From positions 496,001 through 560,000 of the forward strand of contig CP140033.1 in NCBI GenBank assembly GCA_039830015.1: a DNA stretch of 64,000 nucleotides, read 5' to 3'. Of this stretch, positions 9,424 to 19,018 are shown in pieces. The DNA comes from Buchnera aphidicola (Meitanaphis elongallis) (GTDB lineage Bacteria > Pseudomonadota > Gammaproteobacteria > Enterobacterales > Enterobacteriaceae). Position numbers and translations under genes: made by a program. Within the stretch, counting starts at the first letter, position 1. Every line of letters begins with the position of its first letter. The notes beneath the pieces were generated by a model, which ran no database searches, was not told the origin of the DNA, and saw only the letters and a list, made by a program, of their open reading frames with translations.

Positions 9424-10446
9424 ATGATCCTGAAAAAAATAAAATTCATATTTTCTAACATAATCCTATTAACATTTTTAATAATAATTGTTTTATCATT
9501 AATTATTACAAAAATGAACTATCATTCATTAAAATACAAAAAAAATTACGTTATAAAAATTAATGAAGATACAATTAGCTTAGAAACATTTACTAGAGCA
9601 TACACAGCTGTATTATTACAAAATAAAAAAAGTCTCAATACAAGTAGTTTAAATACATTATATAATCGCAGTTATATAAAAAAATTATATAAACAAACAA
9701 TATCAAACATAATTTATGAAACTCTTTTAAAACAATATTTAAAAAAATTAAATGTATTTGTAAGTAACACTAGTATTCAAAATTACGTATATAATCAACA
9801 AATTTTTAGAAAAAACAACGTTTTTGATATCCAGAAATATTATTTTTTCCTCAATTCACATAATATTAATACTAAAGAATATATTGAAACAATTAAAACA
9901 AACTTAGCAATAAAAAAATTTATTTCTTCTATCACTAACTCAACATTTATTCTAAAAAAAGATAGTAACAATTTCATTAAATTACTATCACAAATTAGAG
10001 TAATTAGAATAGCTCCCATAAACAAAAAAAATTATTATTCTCTAGTACGTGTTCAAAAAACTAATTCATTTGCAATGATTAAAGAAATAACCAATGAATG
10101 CAATAATGGATCCGAAACATTATTTAAAAAAATGAATCTAAAATTTGAAAAACCTCAATTTTTTTATAAATTTAGTACTAATAAATTAGGACAACTAATA
10201 TTTAGTCTTCCAAGTCTTAAAAAGAATAATATTTGTTTTAATATCATCAAAAACAATAACGATTTATTTTTAGTTCAATTTTATAAAATAATGCATATAA
10301 ATATATCGAAACAACAAAAGAAAGTTCTTCTATCACAATTACTTAAACACAATACAAAAATGATATTAAACTCTATCCTCCATAATCTATACACACAAGC
10401 TAATATTTCATATGGAAAATTAATTAACTTTAAAAAATATCTTTAA
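9424..10446 (+). CDS. ppiD: PpiD-like periplasmic chaperone lacking the parvulin domain
   Basis: Inner-membrane-anchored periplasmic chaperone; E. coli PpiD works at the exit of SecYEG. There is a short cytoplasmic start, one membrane helix (about 11-30), then the SurA-like N-terminal chaperone region to about residue 200. That region follows E. coli PpiD closely, then jumps at about residue 205 to the PpiD C-terminal region (MNLKFEKP here, AGLKFGEP in E. coli). The 340 residues compare with 623 in E. coli, and the missing 280 or so contain the whole parvulin domain. The frame is open, so this looks like a selected internal deletion rather than a decaying gene. Confidence 0.85.
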   Translation: MILKKIKFIFSNIILLTFLIIIVLSLIITKMNYHSLKYKKNYVIKINEDTISLETFTRAYTAVLLQNKKSLNTSSLNTLYNRSYIKKLYKQTISNIIYETLLKQYLKKLNVFVSNTSIQNYVYNQQIFRKNNVFDIQKYYFFLNSHNINTKEYIETIKTNLAIKKFISSITNSTFILKKDSNNFIKLLSQIRVIRIAPINKKNYYSLVRVQKTNSFAMIKEITNECNNGSETLFKKMNLKFEKPQFFYKFSTNKLGQLIFSLPSLKKNNICFNIIKNNNDLFLVQFYKIMHINISKQQKKVLLSQLLKHNTKMILNSILHNLYTQANISYGKLINFKKYL

Positions 10447-10690
10447 TGTTACAAATAATGCATTTTATATTAAAATTTTATATCAATATTTTAAAAACTA
10501 ATATTATAAATACTGCTTCAATACCATATATGAATATTTAATACAACATACAATAGAACAGATACAAAAATGTGTCTTTTCATCTCTTTTACACTGCATT
10601 CAAAAAATTGATTTGAAACACTAAATAAACTATATTCATGATTGTATATATACAATAATATTCTATTTATTTAACTAATAAGGTTGTTCT

Positions 10691-12364
10691 GTGAATCTAT
10701 TTAAACAACTAGGTTGGTACTTCATAAGAGAATGGAAACGATACTTAATAGCTATTTTTCTATTAATTTTTATTTCTATTTTGCAATTATTTCCACCAAA
10801 ACTAGTAGGATTTTTAATAGATTCTATTATAAAAGAAAAAATTAATAACACTCGAACACTACTATATTGGATTGCAATAATTTTGTTCATTGCTATAGTA
10901 GTCTATATTCTTCGATATATGTGGAGAATTTTCTTATTCGGAGCTGCTTATAAACTTGCCATCGAACTAAGAATAAAAATTTATGATTATATTAGCAAAG
11001 AAAACCAAGAATTTTACCTAAAATATAAAACTGGCGATTTAATGACGCGAATAACCAACGATGTAGACAAAGTTGTATTTGCAGCAGGAGAAGGAGTACT
11101 AACATTAATCGATTCTTTAGTAATGGGATTATCTGTTCTAATTACTATGATTATACAAATTAATTGGAAACTCACTATATTCTCTCTACTTCCCATGCCA
11201 ATCATGGCTATAATGATAAATAAAATAGGTAAAAAAATATACCACAGTTTTCAAAAATCACAAATAGCATTCTCATATCTAAGCAACCATACACAAGAAA
11301 GTTTAAATAGTATTCATTTAATCAAATCTTTTGGATTAGAAGAATATCAAATAAAAAAGTTTTGCAAAATCTTAACATGTCTAGGAAACAAAAATACCAA
11401 AGTTGCTAAAAATGATGCTATGTTCGATCCTATTATACATCTATCCATTTCTTTGTCTAACTTGTTAGCAATTATAATTGGGGGGTGGTTATTTTGGAAC
11501 AAAACAATTAGTATCGGGCAATTAACTAGTTTTATTATGTATCTTGGATTAATGATTTGGCCCATGCTTGCTCTAGCATGGATGTTCAACATAGTCGAAA
11601 GAGGAAGTGCAGCATGGAACAGAATACAATCTATACTTACTAAAAATACATTAAAAGAAAAGAAATATAAGAAAATTCCAATGTGCTTCAAAAAATTACA
11701 TATTAATATAAAAAGTTTCTATTATAGTAAATGTAAAATAAAAACATTAAAAAATATAAATTTTTCACTATACCCAGGACAAATAATAGGAATTTATGGT
11801 CCAACCGGATCAGGAAAAAGTACTCTATTAAAACTTATTCAACAACAATTTTTAGTATCTGACGGAAAAATATTGTACAATTCTATTCCAATTTCTCATT
11901 TCAAACTGCAAGAATGGAGAACAATAGTGTCAATAGTTGACCAAACAACTTGTTTATTTTCAGATACAATTTACAATAATATCGCAATAGGAAAAATAAA
12001 TTCCTCTCAAAAAGAAATTAAAAAAGTAATTTACTTTGCACATTTGCACCATGACATTATTAATTTTCCACACGGATATAACACTCAAGTAGGAGAAAAG
12101 GGAATAATGTTATCAGGCGGACAAAAACAACGTATATCCATTGCTCGCGCATTATTAAAACAATCAAAAATATTAATATTTGATAACGCTTTATCTGCAA
12201 TAGATGGAAATACTGCTTCAAAAATATTAAATAATTTAAACATATTAAAAAAACAAAAACGTATAATAATTATTTGCACTCATAAATTACCTTCATCAAT
12301 TAATTTTGATCAAATTATAGCTTTAAACAATGGAACTATAACAAAAAAAATAAAAAATAAATAA
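10691..12364 (+). CDS. mdlA: Multidrug-type ABC exporter half-transporter, MdlA
   Basis: ABC half-exporter, a membrane domain (about 1-310) fused to an ATPase domain, expected to pair with MdlB; substrate unknown. Walker A is GPTGSGKS (370-377), signature LSGGQ (474-478), Walker B ILIFD (494-498) and H-loop H531. The residue after the Walker B aspartate, the catalytic glutamate position, is N499 (aspartate in E. coli MdlA), so this ATP site is probably non-hydrolytic. At 557 residues it lacks about 33 C-terminal residues of E. coli MdlA. The start is GTG after AAGG. mdlB follows 40 bases later. Confidence 0.95.
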   Translation: MNLFKQLGWYFIREWKRYLIAIFLLIFISILQLFPPKLVGFLIDSIIKEKINNTRTLLYWIAIILFIAIVVYILRYMWRIFLFGAAYKLAIELRIKIYDYISKENQEFYLKYKTGDLMTRITNDVDKVVFAAGEGVLTLIDSLVMGLSVLITMIIQINWKLTIFSLLPMPIMAIMINKIGKKIYHSFQKSQIAFSYLSNHTQESLNSIHLIKSFGLEEYQIKKFCKILTCLGNKNTKVAKNDAMFDPIIHLSISLSNLLAIIIGGWLFWNKTISIGQLTSFIMYLGLMIWPMLALAWMFNIVERGSAAWNRIQSILTKNTLKEKKYKKIPMCFKKLHINIKSFYYSKCKIKTLKNINFSLYPGQIIGIYGPTGSGKSTLLKLIQQQFLVSDGKILYNSIPISHFKLQEWRTIVSIVDQTTCLFSDTIYNNIAIGKINSSQKEIKKVIYFAHLHHDIINFPHGYNTQVGEKGIMLSGGQKQRISIARALLKQSKILIFDNALSAIDGNTASKILNNLNILKKQKRIIIICTHKLPSSINFDQIIALNNGTITKKIKNK

Positions 12365-12404
12365 AATTAATACAACAAAAGAAATAATAAGGAAATGTTA
12401 TGAA

Positions 12405-14147
12405 ATGAAAAATTTTAAAGATTTTTGGCCTATATTAAAAAATTTATTACGTTATGGAACAAACTATAAAAAGAACTTAATGTTAGGATTTACTTTTTTA
12501 TTATTAGCTTCTATATTTGAAGTGTTGGGTCCTGTACTTGTTAGTCATTTCATACAAACTAGTTTAATACAACATTACATACATTTTCGCACACTACTCA
12601 TAACAATAATTGCCTATGTGTTGCTTCAAACTATATCAACTATGTTAAATTATTTCCAAGATGTAATTTTCAACAAAATATCAATAAAAATTATTGAAAA
12701 ATTACGCTTTAATCTAATGTCATCAATATTAGCGTTACCTATAAGCGTATTCAACCAACAACCAATCGGAAAATTAGTATCATGTGTAACTAATGATACA
12801 GAAACAGTTAAAGAACTATACGATACTTTTATTACTACATTATTCCGTAGTACTGTATTAATTATCGTAACGTTAATAACTATGTTTTCTTTAGAATGGA
12901 GAATGGCTAGTATAGCAATAACTATTTTCCCATTAGTACTAATTATAACATTGTTATACCAATATTACAGTAAACCAATGTTAAAAAGAATTCGAACATA
13001 TGTGACTAAGATATACAATATTTTCAACGAAATAATCAATGGAATTAACGTAATACAACAGTTCGGATTAGAAAAAAAGTTTAGAAATTCTATAGAAAAA
13101 ACTAGTAATCTACACTACTTAACTCGTATGAAAATATTAAAATTAGATGGATTTTTACTAAGACCATTACTTAATCTTTTTTCATCTATCATATTATGCG
13201 GACTAATCTTACTATTTGGACTATATCCTAAAGGATTTTTTAAAATTGGAACTTTATATGCCTTCATTACCTATCTAGGACGTCTTAATGAACCATTAAT
13301 CACTATTGCTTCTCAACAATCTATTTTACAACAATCAATCGTAGCAGGAGAAAGAATATTTAAATTAATAAACATTTCTAAACAAAAATATGGAATCGAT
13401 GCTAAAAAACTAAAAACAGGAGAAATATACATTAAAAATGTAAATTTTTCTTACAAAAAAAATTGTAAAAATATACTAAATAACATTAATTTACATATCG
13501 CTTCAAAAACATTTATAGCACTAGTAGGGCATACAGGAAGTGGAAAAAGTACCCTATCACAATTATTAATGGGACACTACCCAGTCAAAAACGGTAATAT
13601 TTATTTAGACAAAAGAGACATACAATCGTTAAATAAAGATGTGTTACGTCATGGAATATCTATTGTACAACAAGATCCAATCATATTAGATGACTCTATT
13701 CTAGAAAATATTACTTTTGGGACAAAAATTTCTGAATCCAAAATTTGGAATATTTTAAAAAAAGTACATTTATATAAATTAGTAAAATCTATGCCAAATG
13801 GGTTACATTCGTTTTTAGGAGAGAACGGTAAAATACTATCTATAGGTCAAAAACAATTACTATCAATTGCTAGAATATTAATATCAAACCCAAAAATATT
13901 AATACTAGATGAAGCTACCGCTAATATAGATTCAGAAACTGATAAAAAAATTCAAATTATATTATCTTCTATCAAAATTTACACTACGTTAATAGTAATT
14001 ACTCATAAATTATCAACAATAAAAAACGCGGATAATATTATTGTTTTTCATCAAGGGAAAATAGTAGAACAAGGAAAACACGATCACCTAATAAAAAATA
14101 AACAATACTACTGGGAAATGTATAGACATCAAAACGAAAAAATGTAA
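12405..14147 (+). CDS. mdlB: Multidrug-type ABC exporter half-transporter, MdlB
   Basis: Second half of the putative MdlAB heterodimeric exporter. The membrane domain spans about 1-310 and the ATPase domain the rest. Walker A is GHTGSGKS (375-382), the signature reads LSIGQ (478-482) instead of LSGGQ, and Walker B is ILILD with catalytic E503. This is complementary to MdlA: MdlB has the catalytic glutamate and MdlA the canonical signature, the asymmetric layout known for heterodimeric exporters. Length is 580 (E. coli 593). AAGGAA lies upstream; a three-codon ATG-AAA-TGA just before the start is probably incidental. Confidence 0.95.
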   Translation: MKNFKDFWPILKNLLRYGTNYKKNLMLGFTFLLLASIFEVLGPVLVSHFIQTSLIQHYIHFRTLLITIIAYVLLQTISTMLNYFQDVIFNKISIKIIEKLRFNLMSSILALPISVFNQQPIGKLVSCVTNDTETVKELYDTFITTLFRSTVLIIVTLITMFSLEWRMASIAITIFPLVLIITLLYQYYSKPMLKRIRTYVTKIYNIFNEIINGINVIQQFGLEKKFRNSIEKTSNLHYLTRMKILKLDGFLLRPLLNLFSSIILCGLILLFGLYPKGFFKIGTLYAFITYLGRLNEPLITIASQQSILQQSIVAGERIFKLINISKQKYGIDAKKLKTGEIYIKNVNFSYKKNCKNILNNINLHIASKTFIALVGHTGSGKSTLSQLLMGHYPVKNGNIYLDKRDIQSLNKDVLRHGISIVQQDPIILDDSILENITFGTKISESKIWNILKKVHLYKLVKSMPNGLHSFLGENGKILSIGQKQLLSIARILISNPKILILDEATANIDSETDKKIQIILSSIKIYTTLIVITHKLSTIKNADNIIVFHQGKIVEQGKHDHLIKNKQYYWEMYRHQNEKM

Positions 14148-14168
14148 TTTTAAAAAATTTTAAAAAAT

Positions 14169-14285
14169 TTAGAATCTCTGCCAGCTATGCTCGTAGTACC
14201 TGAATTGCTTAATATGGCTGCTATCTTCCAATCCTGACCAAATTTTTTAAGATTACAGTACTAGAATACTAACAGAGAATTCTAA
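14169..14285 (-). ncRNA. ffs: 4.5S RNA of the signal recognition particle
   Basis: Scaffold RNA that binds Ffh for co-translational membrane targeting. Read on the minus strand it has GGTCAGG, a GGAA tetraloop and AGCAGCC in the order and spacing of E. coli 4.5S RNA. The ends pair: 5' TTAGAATTCTCTG with 3' CAGAGATTCTAA, with one bulged base. Length is about 117 (E. coli 114). The location between mdlB and dnaX agrees with E. coli, where ffs lies between these genes. Ends are placed from the pairing and could be off by a few bases. Confidence 0.92.
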
Positions 14286-14292
14286 TTTTTTC

Positions 14293-14321
14293 ATTATACA
14301 TAAAACTCCTTCTAATTACAA
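14293..14321 (-). promoter_or_regulatory. Sigma-70 promoter for ffs
   Basis: On the minus strand TTGTAA (complement of 14316-14321) and a perfect TATAAT (complement of 14293-14298) are separated by exactly 17 bases. The inferred RNA 5' end lies 7 bases beyond the -10. This is the best-formed promoter in the window and fits a highly expressed stable RNA. Confidence 0.75.
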
Positions 14322-14458
14322 ACTTTTTTAACATAATTTAGCACAAATGTTATTATTTTCATGATCTAACAAACACTATTTATTCAAACATCTTTTTTAT
14401 AAGCATAACTTATGCTAAAATTATTAATTAAACTGTTAAGTGCACTCATTTTATAACA

Positions 14459-15598
14459 ATGAATTATCAAATTCTAGCTAACAAATGGAGACCTAAAGAA
14501 TTCAATAATATAATTGGACAAAAATATATTATTACTGCGATATGCAATGGATTGCAATTAGGAAGAATACACCACACATGGTTATTTCATGGTACTCAAG
14601 GTACTGGAAAGACAACCATTTCCAGGATACTAGCTAAAGGATTAAGTTGCAAAAAAGGAATTACGCATATTCCGTGCAGAATATGTCCAAATTGCAAAGA
14701 AATAGAAAACGGAAAGTTCATTGATTTACTTGAAGTTGATGCCGCTTCACGTACTAAAATAGAAGACATGAAAGAACTATTAAGCAATATTAACTATTTA
14801 CCGGTTAAAGGAAGATTTAAAATTTATCTAATAGACGAAATCCACATGCTTTCGAAACATAGTTTTAATTCTCTCTTAAAAATAATTGAAGAACCACCAG
14901 AACATGTTAAATTTATTTTAGCAACTACCAACTTAGACAAAGTACCATCTACAATTTTATCACGTTGTTTGCAATTTCAATTAAAACCAATTAATACAAT
15001 AGAAATATTCACACAAATCAAACATATATTATCTAAAGAAAATATATTATTTGAACATGAAGCAATAAAATTGTTGTCTATAGAATCTAACGGTAGTCTA
15101 AGAAATGCATTAAATTTAACAGAACAAGCCATCTCTATGGGAAATGAACAAGTTTTAACTAAAGTCGTAAAAAATATGTTAGGACGATTGGATAGCAATC
15201 AAATATTAAAAATAATTCTAGCATTATTAAAAAAAGATCAAAAAGAAATGTTATCTTTATTAGAATATATAAATAAAGTTAACATCAATTGGGAACACAT
15301 ATTAATAGAAATTCTAAAATTATTATATAAAATAGCTATGTTTAAAAAATTTTCAAAAATACAAACAAGTTGTTTATTTTATGAAGATCAAAAAGAAAAT
15401 GAAATAATATATGAAATTTCAAAAATTTCTAAACATTCAGACATTCAGTTATACTATAAAACTATACTAATAGGAAGAAAAGAATTAAAAGTTGCTCCTA
15501 ATTATCAGATTGGAGTAGAAATGACTTTATTACGTGCATTAAACCTCAATACAACTCCAATAAAAATTAATATCATTCATGACAATAAAAATAATTAA
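14459..15598 (+). CDS. dnaX: DNA polymerase III clamp loader subunit, gamma-length only
   Basis: AAA+ clamp-loader ATPase of the replicative polymerase. Walker A is GTQGTGKT (45-52), zinc ligands are C64, C73, C76 and C79, Walker B ends in D126-E127, and the SRC arginine-finger motif is at 168-170. The protein ends at residue 379 right after domain III (VEMTLLRAL). E. coli tau is 643 residues and gamma 431, so domains IV and V, which contact DnaB and the polymerase alpha subunit, are absent and no tau/gamma frameshift is needed. No obvious ribosome site precedes the ATG. ybaB follows. Confidence 0.96.
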   Translation: MNYQILANKWRPKEFNNIIGQKYIITAICNGLQLGRIHHTWLFHGTQGTGKTTISRILAKGLSCKKGITHIPCRICPNCKEIENGKFIDLLEVDAASRTKIEDMKELLSNINYLPVKGRFKIYLIDEIHMLSKHSFNSLLKIIEEPPEHVKFILATTNLDKVPSTILSRCLQFQLKPINTIEIFTQIKHILSKENILFEHEAIKLLSIESNGSLRNALNLTEQAISMGNEQVLTKVVKNMLGRLDSNQILKIILALLKKDQKEMLSLLEYINKVNINWEHILIEILKLLYKIAMFKKFSKIQTSCLFYEDQKENEIIYEISKISKHSDIQLYYKTILIGRKELKVAPNYQIGVEMTLLRALNLNTTPIKINIIHDNKNN

Positions 15599-15786
15599 AA
15601 TACAAAATAATCACATTATAAATTGATACAATAAAATATATAACTAAATAATATCATGCTAGAGAAATAATATATTTTATTAATTTAACTTTAAATAACT
15701 TATCGAATGAGAATATATACACATTATTTAATATTCACTATTAACAATAGTATACTTTTCTAGTTACACTAAAATAGGAAATGAAA

Positions 15787-16119
15787 ATGTTTTCTAAAAA
15801 TAATTTAAATACCTTAATGAAACAAGCACAAGAAATACAAAAAAAAATGACTAAAATACAAAAAGAAGTATCTTCTATAGAAGTGATTGGAGAATCTGGA
15901 GCAGGAATTGTAAAAGTTACATTAATTGGAACAAATAATTGTAAAAAAATAGAAATAGATCCCATTTTAATAACAAAATATGATAAAGAAATATTAGAAG
16001 ATTTAATAGTAGCTGCATTCAACGATGCAGCGCGACGTATTTTAGAACTACAAAAACAAAAAATGTCTTCTATTTCTCCAGATATTCCATTTTCTAACGA
16101 GTTAAACATTCCATCGTAA
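15787..16119 (+). CDS. ybaB: YbaB/EbfC family nucleoid-associated protein
   Basis: Small dimeric DNA-binding protein of the YbaB/EbfC family. I chose the second ATG (15787), which gives MFSKNNLNTLMKQAQ like E. coli MFGKGGLGNLMKQAQ and sits about 7 bases after AGGA; an ATG at 15781 adds two residues and lies too close to that site. Length is 110 (E. coli 109). The conserved GESGAGIVKVT and AAFNDAARRI blocks are intact. In E. coli dnaX-ybaB-recR is an operon; recR is missing here and htpG comes next. Confidence 0.94.
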   Translation: MFSKNNLNTLMKQAQEIQKKMTKIQKEVSSIEVIGESGAGIVKVTLIGTNNCKKIEIDPILITKYDKEILEDLIVAAFNDAARRILELQKQKMSSISPDIPFSNELNIPS

Positions 16120-16301
16120 ATGTGTTACATTAATTCCAAAATTCTCTATTTTATTCAAAACATGTATGAATTTAAAACAAACTATATAATATAAAATACA
16201 TATTTATATATATAAGATTTCACAAATTTATCAAAAATGTTATTATTATATAATATAAATAATTTTGTATTAACATTTAGTAAATACTTATACACAAGTT
16301 T

Positions 16302-16322
16302 ATACAAAATACATTTTTGTAT
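16302..16322. repeat. Inverted repeat upstream of htpG
   Basis: ATACAAAA and TTTTGTAT form a perfect 8-base-pair palindrome around a 5-base spacer, 48 bases before the htpG start. It could be an operator or an mRNA leader hairpin. It does not match the CIRCE heat-shock operator, and chance is possible at this base composition. Confidence 0.35.
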
Positions 16323-16369
16323 TTAAACGTTATTGCCAAACATACTTATTATGCACGAGAATATGTCTT

Positions 16370-18247
16370 ATGAATTCTAATAACAAAAAAACATACGAAT
16401 TTCAATCAGAAACAAATAAAATATTACATCTAATGATTCATTCTTTATATTCTAATAAAGAGATATTTTTAAGAGAACTAATTTCTAATGCTTCAGATGC
16501 TATTGACAAATTAAAATTTCAATCGATATCTTCCCCAGAACTATATGAAGCAGATACTAATATGCATATTAGAATTTATATAGATAAAAAAAATAATAGT
16601 TTAACTATTAGTGACAATGGAATAGGAATGACACATGAAGAAATAATTAATAATTTAGGTACAATAGCAAAATCTGGAACAAAAGAAATTTTAAAATCTT
16701 ATAAAAAATCTATGCAAAAACAAAATAATTTAATTGGACAATTTGGAGTTGGATTTTATTCAGCATTTATTGTGTCCAAAAAAATAATAGTAAAAAGTAG
16801 ATTTGGAGGTTTAAATGAAAATGAAGGAGTACTCTGGGAATCTGAAGGAAAAGGTCAATATGAAGTAAGTAAAATTAATAAAAAAAACAGAGGAACAAAA
16901 ATAACTTTATATTTAAAACCAGAAGAAACAAATTTTTTAGAACCATGGAATATAAGAAATATTATTAGCAAATATTCTAATCATATTTCTGTTCCGATAG
17001 AAATGAACGTATACGACGAACAAAAAAAAATCAATACATGGGAACAAATTAATCAAGCTAAAGCATTATGGACTCTACAAAAATCTCAAATAACAGACGA
17101 AGAATATAAAAATTTTTATAAACAACTCACTAACGATTCCAATGATCCAATTATATGGACTCACAATAAAATAGAAGGTACTCAAGAATATATAATCTTA
17201 CTATTTATTCCTTCTAAATCTACTTGGGATATTTGGAATAGAGAAAATAAACACGGTTTAAAATTATACGTAAATCGTGTATATATTATGGATGATGCAG
17301 AACAATTTTTGCCAAGTTATCTGCGTTTTGTAAAAGGAATTATTGATTCAAACAGCCTTCCATTAAATGTTTCTAGAGAAATATTGCAAAATAATCACAT
17401 TATAAAAAATTTAAAAACAAAACTTACTACACGAGTACTAAAATTGTTACATCATCTTTCTAAAAATATTGATTCTTATAAACAATTTTGGTCTCAATTC
17501 GGATCAGTATTAAAAGAAGGCCCTGCAGAAGATCCAATAAATAAAAATGTTATTGCCGATCTTCTACGATTCTATTCAATGAAATATAACTCACAAGAAA
17601 ATATGATATCTTTACGTGATTATGTTAATAATATGAAAAATAAACAAGAAAAAATTTATTTTATTACATCAGATAATCATACTTCTGCTATAAATAGTCC
17701 TCATTTAGAATTCTTTAGAAAAAATGATATAGACGTACTACTACTAACTGACAAAATAGACGAATGGATGATGAATTATTTAACTGAATTTGATGGAAAA
17801 TTATTTCAATCAATTAGCAAACACGATGAATCTATTGAAAAATTAAATGTAAATTTAAATAACTCATCAAAAGAAATAAGTTCTAATATGGATTCTTTGT
17901 TAAGTAAAATAAAAAATATATTAAAAACCAAAATAAAAGATGTTCGTTTCACTTATAAATTGACACACACTCCTGCTATGGTTATTACAGATTCCAACGA
18001 TATGACCACTCAAATGGCAAAATTATTTTCTGCAGCAGGACAATCTATACCTGAAATAAAATATATCTTTGAAATCAATCCAAATCACGAACTAATTAAA
18101 AAAATATGTAAAGAAACAAATGAAGAAAAAATTAAAAATTGGGTAAAAATATTGTTTGATCAATCACTTCTCGCAGAAAAAAATACTTTAGAAAATCCTA
18201 ATGAATTTATAACTAGAATAAATAACTTCTTAATAAATTGTAAATAA
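16370..18247 (+). CDS. htpG: Molecular chaperone HtpG (bacterial Hsp90)
   Basis: ATP-driven homodimeric chaperone. The 625 residues match E. coli HtpG (624) over all three domains: the N-terminal GHKL ATPase with LRELISNASDAIDKL, DNGIGM and GQFGVGFYSAF; the middle domain with RVYIMDDAEQFLP and LPLNVSREILQ; and the C-terminal dimerisation domain. The start is the ATG at 16370; the ATG at 16363 meets a stop after five codons. It follows ybaB (recR lost between them) and precedes adk, as in E. coli. I could not identify a convincing sigma-32 promoter. Confidence 0.98.
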   Translation: MNSNNKKTYEFQSETNKILHLMIHSLYSNKEIFLRELISNASDAIDKLKFQSISSPELYEADTNMHIRIYIDKKNNSLTISDNGIGMTHEEIINNLGTIAKSGTKEILKSYKKSMQKQNNLIGQFGVGFYSAFIVSKKIIVKSRFGGLNENEGVLWESEGKGQYEVSKINKKNRGTKITLYLKPEETNFLEPWNIRNIISKYSNHISVPIEMNVYDEQKKINTWEQINQAKALWTLQKSQITDEEYKNFYKQLTNDSNDPIIWTHNKIEGTQEYIILLFIPSKSTWDIWNRENKHGLKLYVNRVYIMDDAEQFLPSYLRFVKGIIDSNSLPLNVSREILQNNHIIKNLKTKLTTRVLKLLHHLSKNIDSYKQFWSQFGSVLKEGPAEDPINKNVIADLLRFYSMKYNSQENMISLRDYVNNMKNKQEKIYFITSDNHTSAINSPHLEFFRKNDIDVLLLTDKIDEWMMNYLTEFDGKLFQSISKHDESIEKLNVNLNNSSKEISSNMDSLLSKIKNILKTKIKDVRFTYKLTHTPAMVITDSNDMTTQMAKLFSAAGQSIPEIKYIFEINPNHELIKKICKETNEEKIKNWVKILFDQSLLAEKNTLENPNEFITRINNFLINCK

Positions 18248-18343
18248 TACATAAAAATTAAAACAAAACATTTGTAGTGAATAACACTTTTATAAATTAA
18301 ACAATTAAATATTATTTGCTTATATTTAAAAGGCATGAAAAAT

Positions 18344-18979
18344 ATGCGTATTATTCTACTTGGTGTTCCTGGATCAGGAAAAGGAACACAAGCTCAATTC
18401 ATTTCACAACGATACTGTCTTCCAAAAATATCTACTGGAGATATATTAAGACAATTTATAAAAAATGACGATTCCCTACTACATAAAAGAATTAAAAATG
18501 CTATACATAATGGAAAATTAATTTCAGACACTATCGTTACAAAAATAGTAGAAAATCGCATTTCTAAAACAGATTGCAATGTAGGATTTGTACTCGATGG
18601 ATTTCCAAGAACAATTACTCAAGCTAAAATAATAAAAAAAAATAAAATCCACATCGATTATGTTTTTGAATTTAAAATACCCACTAAAATAATTTTAAAA
18701 CGTACTCAAGGTAGAAGAATCGATCCCATTTCAGGAAAAATTTATAATTTAGATGACAATAAATATTTTAAAAATAAAGATCACATGAACCTAATTCAAA
18801 GAAATGATGACAATAAAAAAATAATTAAAAAAAGATTAGAAGAACATAAAAAATTCACAATACCACTTATAAATTATTTTCATACATGTACCACTACTGA
18901 AAAAATAAAATTTTATACTATAGATGGAACAAAAACAATATTAAATATTAACAACGAAATTAAAAATATTTTAGATTAA
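18344..18979 (+). CDS. adk: Adenylate kinase
   Basis: Catalyses ATP + AMP = 2 ADP in the cytoplasm. The P-loop GVPGSGKGTQ, the AMP-binding LDGFPRT motif and the LID region with GRRIDPISGKIYN are all visible. I chose the ATG at 18344 (MRIILLGVPGSGKG, 211 residues), which is spaced correctly from AAAAGG; an ATG at 18335 is one base from that site and adds three residues. E. coli Adk has 214. The LID lacks the four-cysteine zinc site of Gram-positive enzymes, as expected. Confidence 0.96.
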   Translation: MRIILLGVPGSGKGTQAQFISQRYCLPKISTGDILRQFIKNDDSLLHKRIKNAIHNGKLISDTIVTKIVENRISKTDCNVGFVLDGFPRTITQAKIIKKNKIHIDYVFEFKIPTKIILKRTQGRRIDPISGKIYNLDDNKYFKNKDHMNLIQRNDDNKKIIKKRLEEHKKFTIPLINYFHTCTTTEKIKFYTIDGTKTILNINNEIKNILD

Positions 18980-19018
18980 CATGCATTATTTTCTGTTTTA
19001 TTATTTAAAAAATTTTTA

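Noticed and set aside
12400..12408. ATG-AAA-TGA mini-frame just before mdlB
   Set aside because: Two sense codons overlapping the ribosome-site spacer; nothing indicates it is a functional leader peptide.
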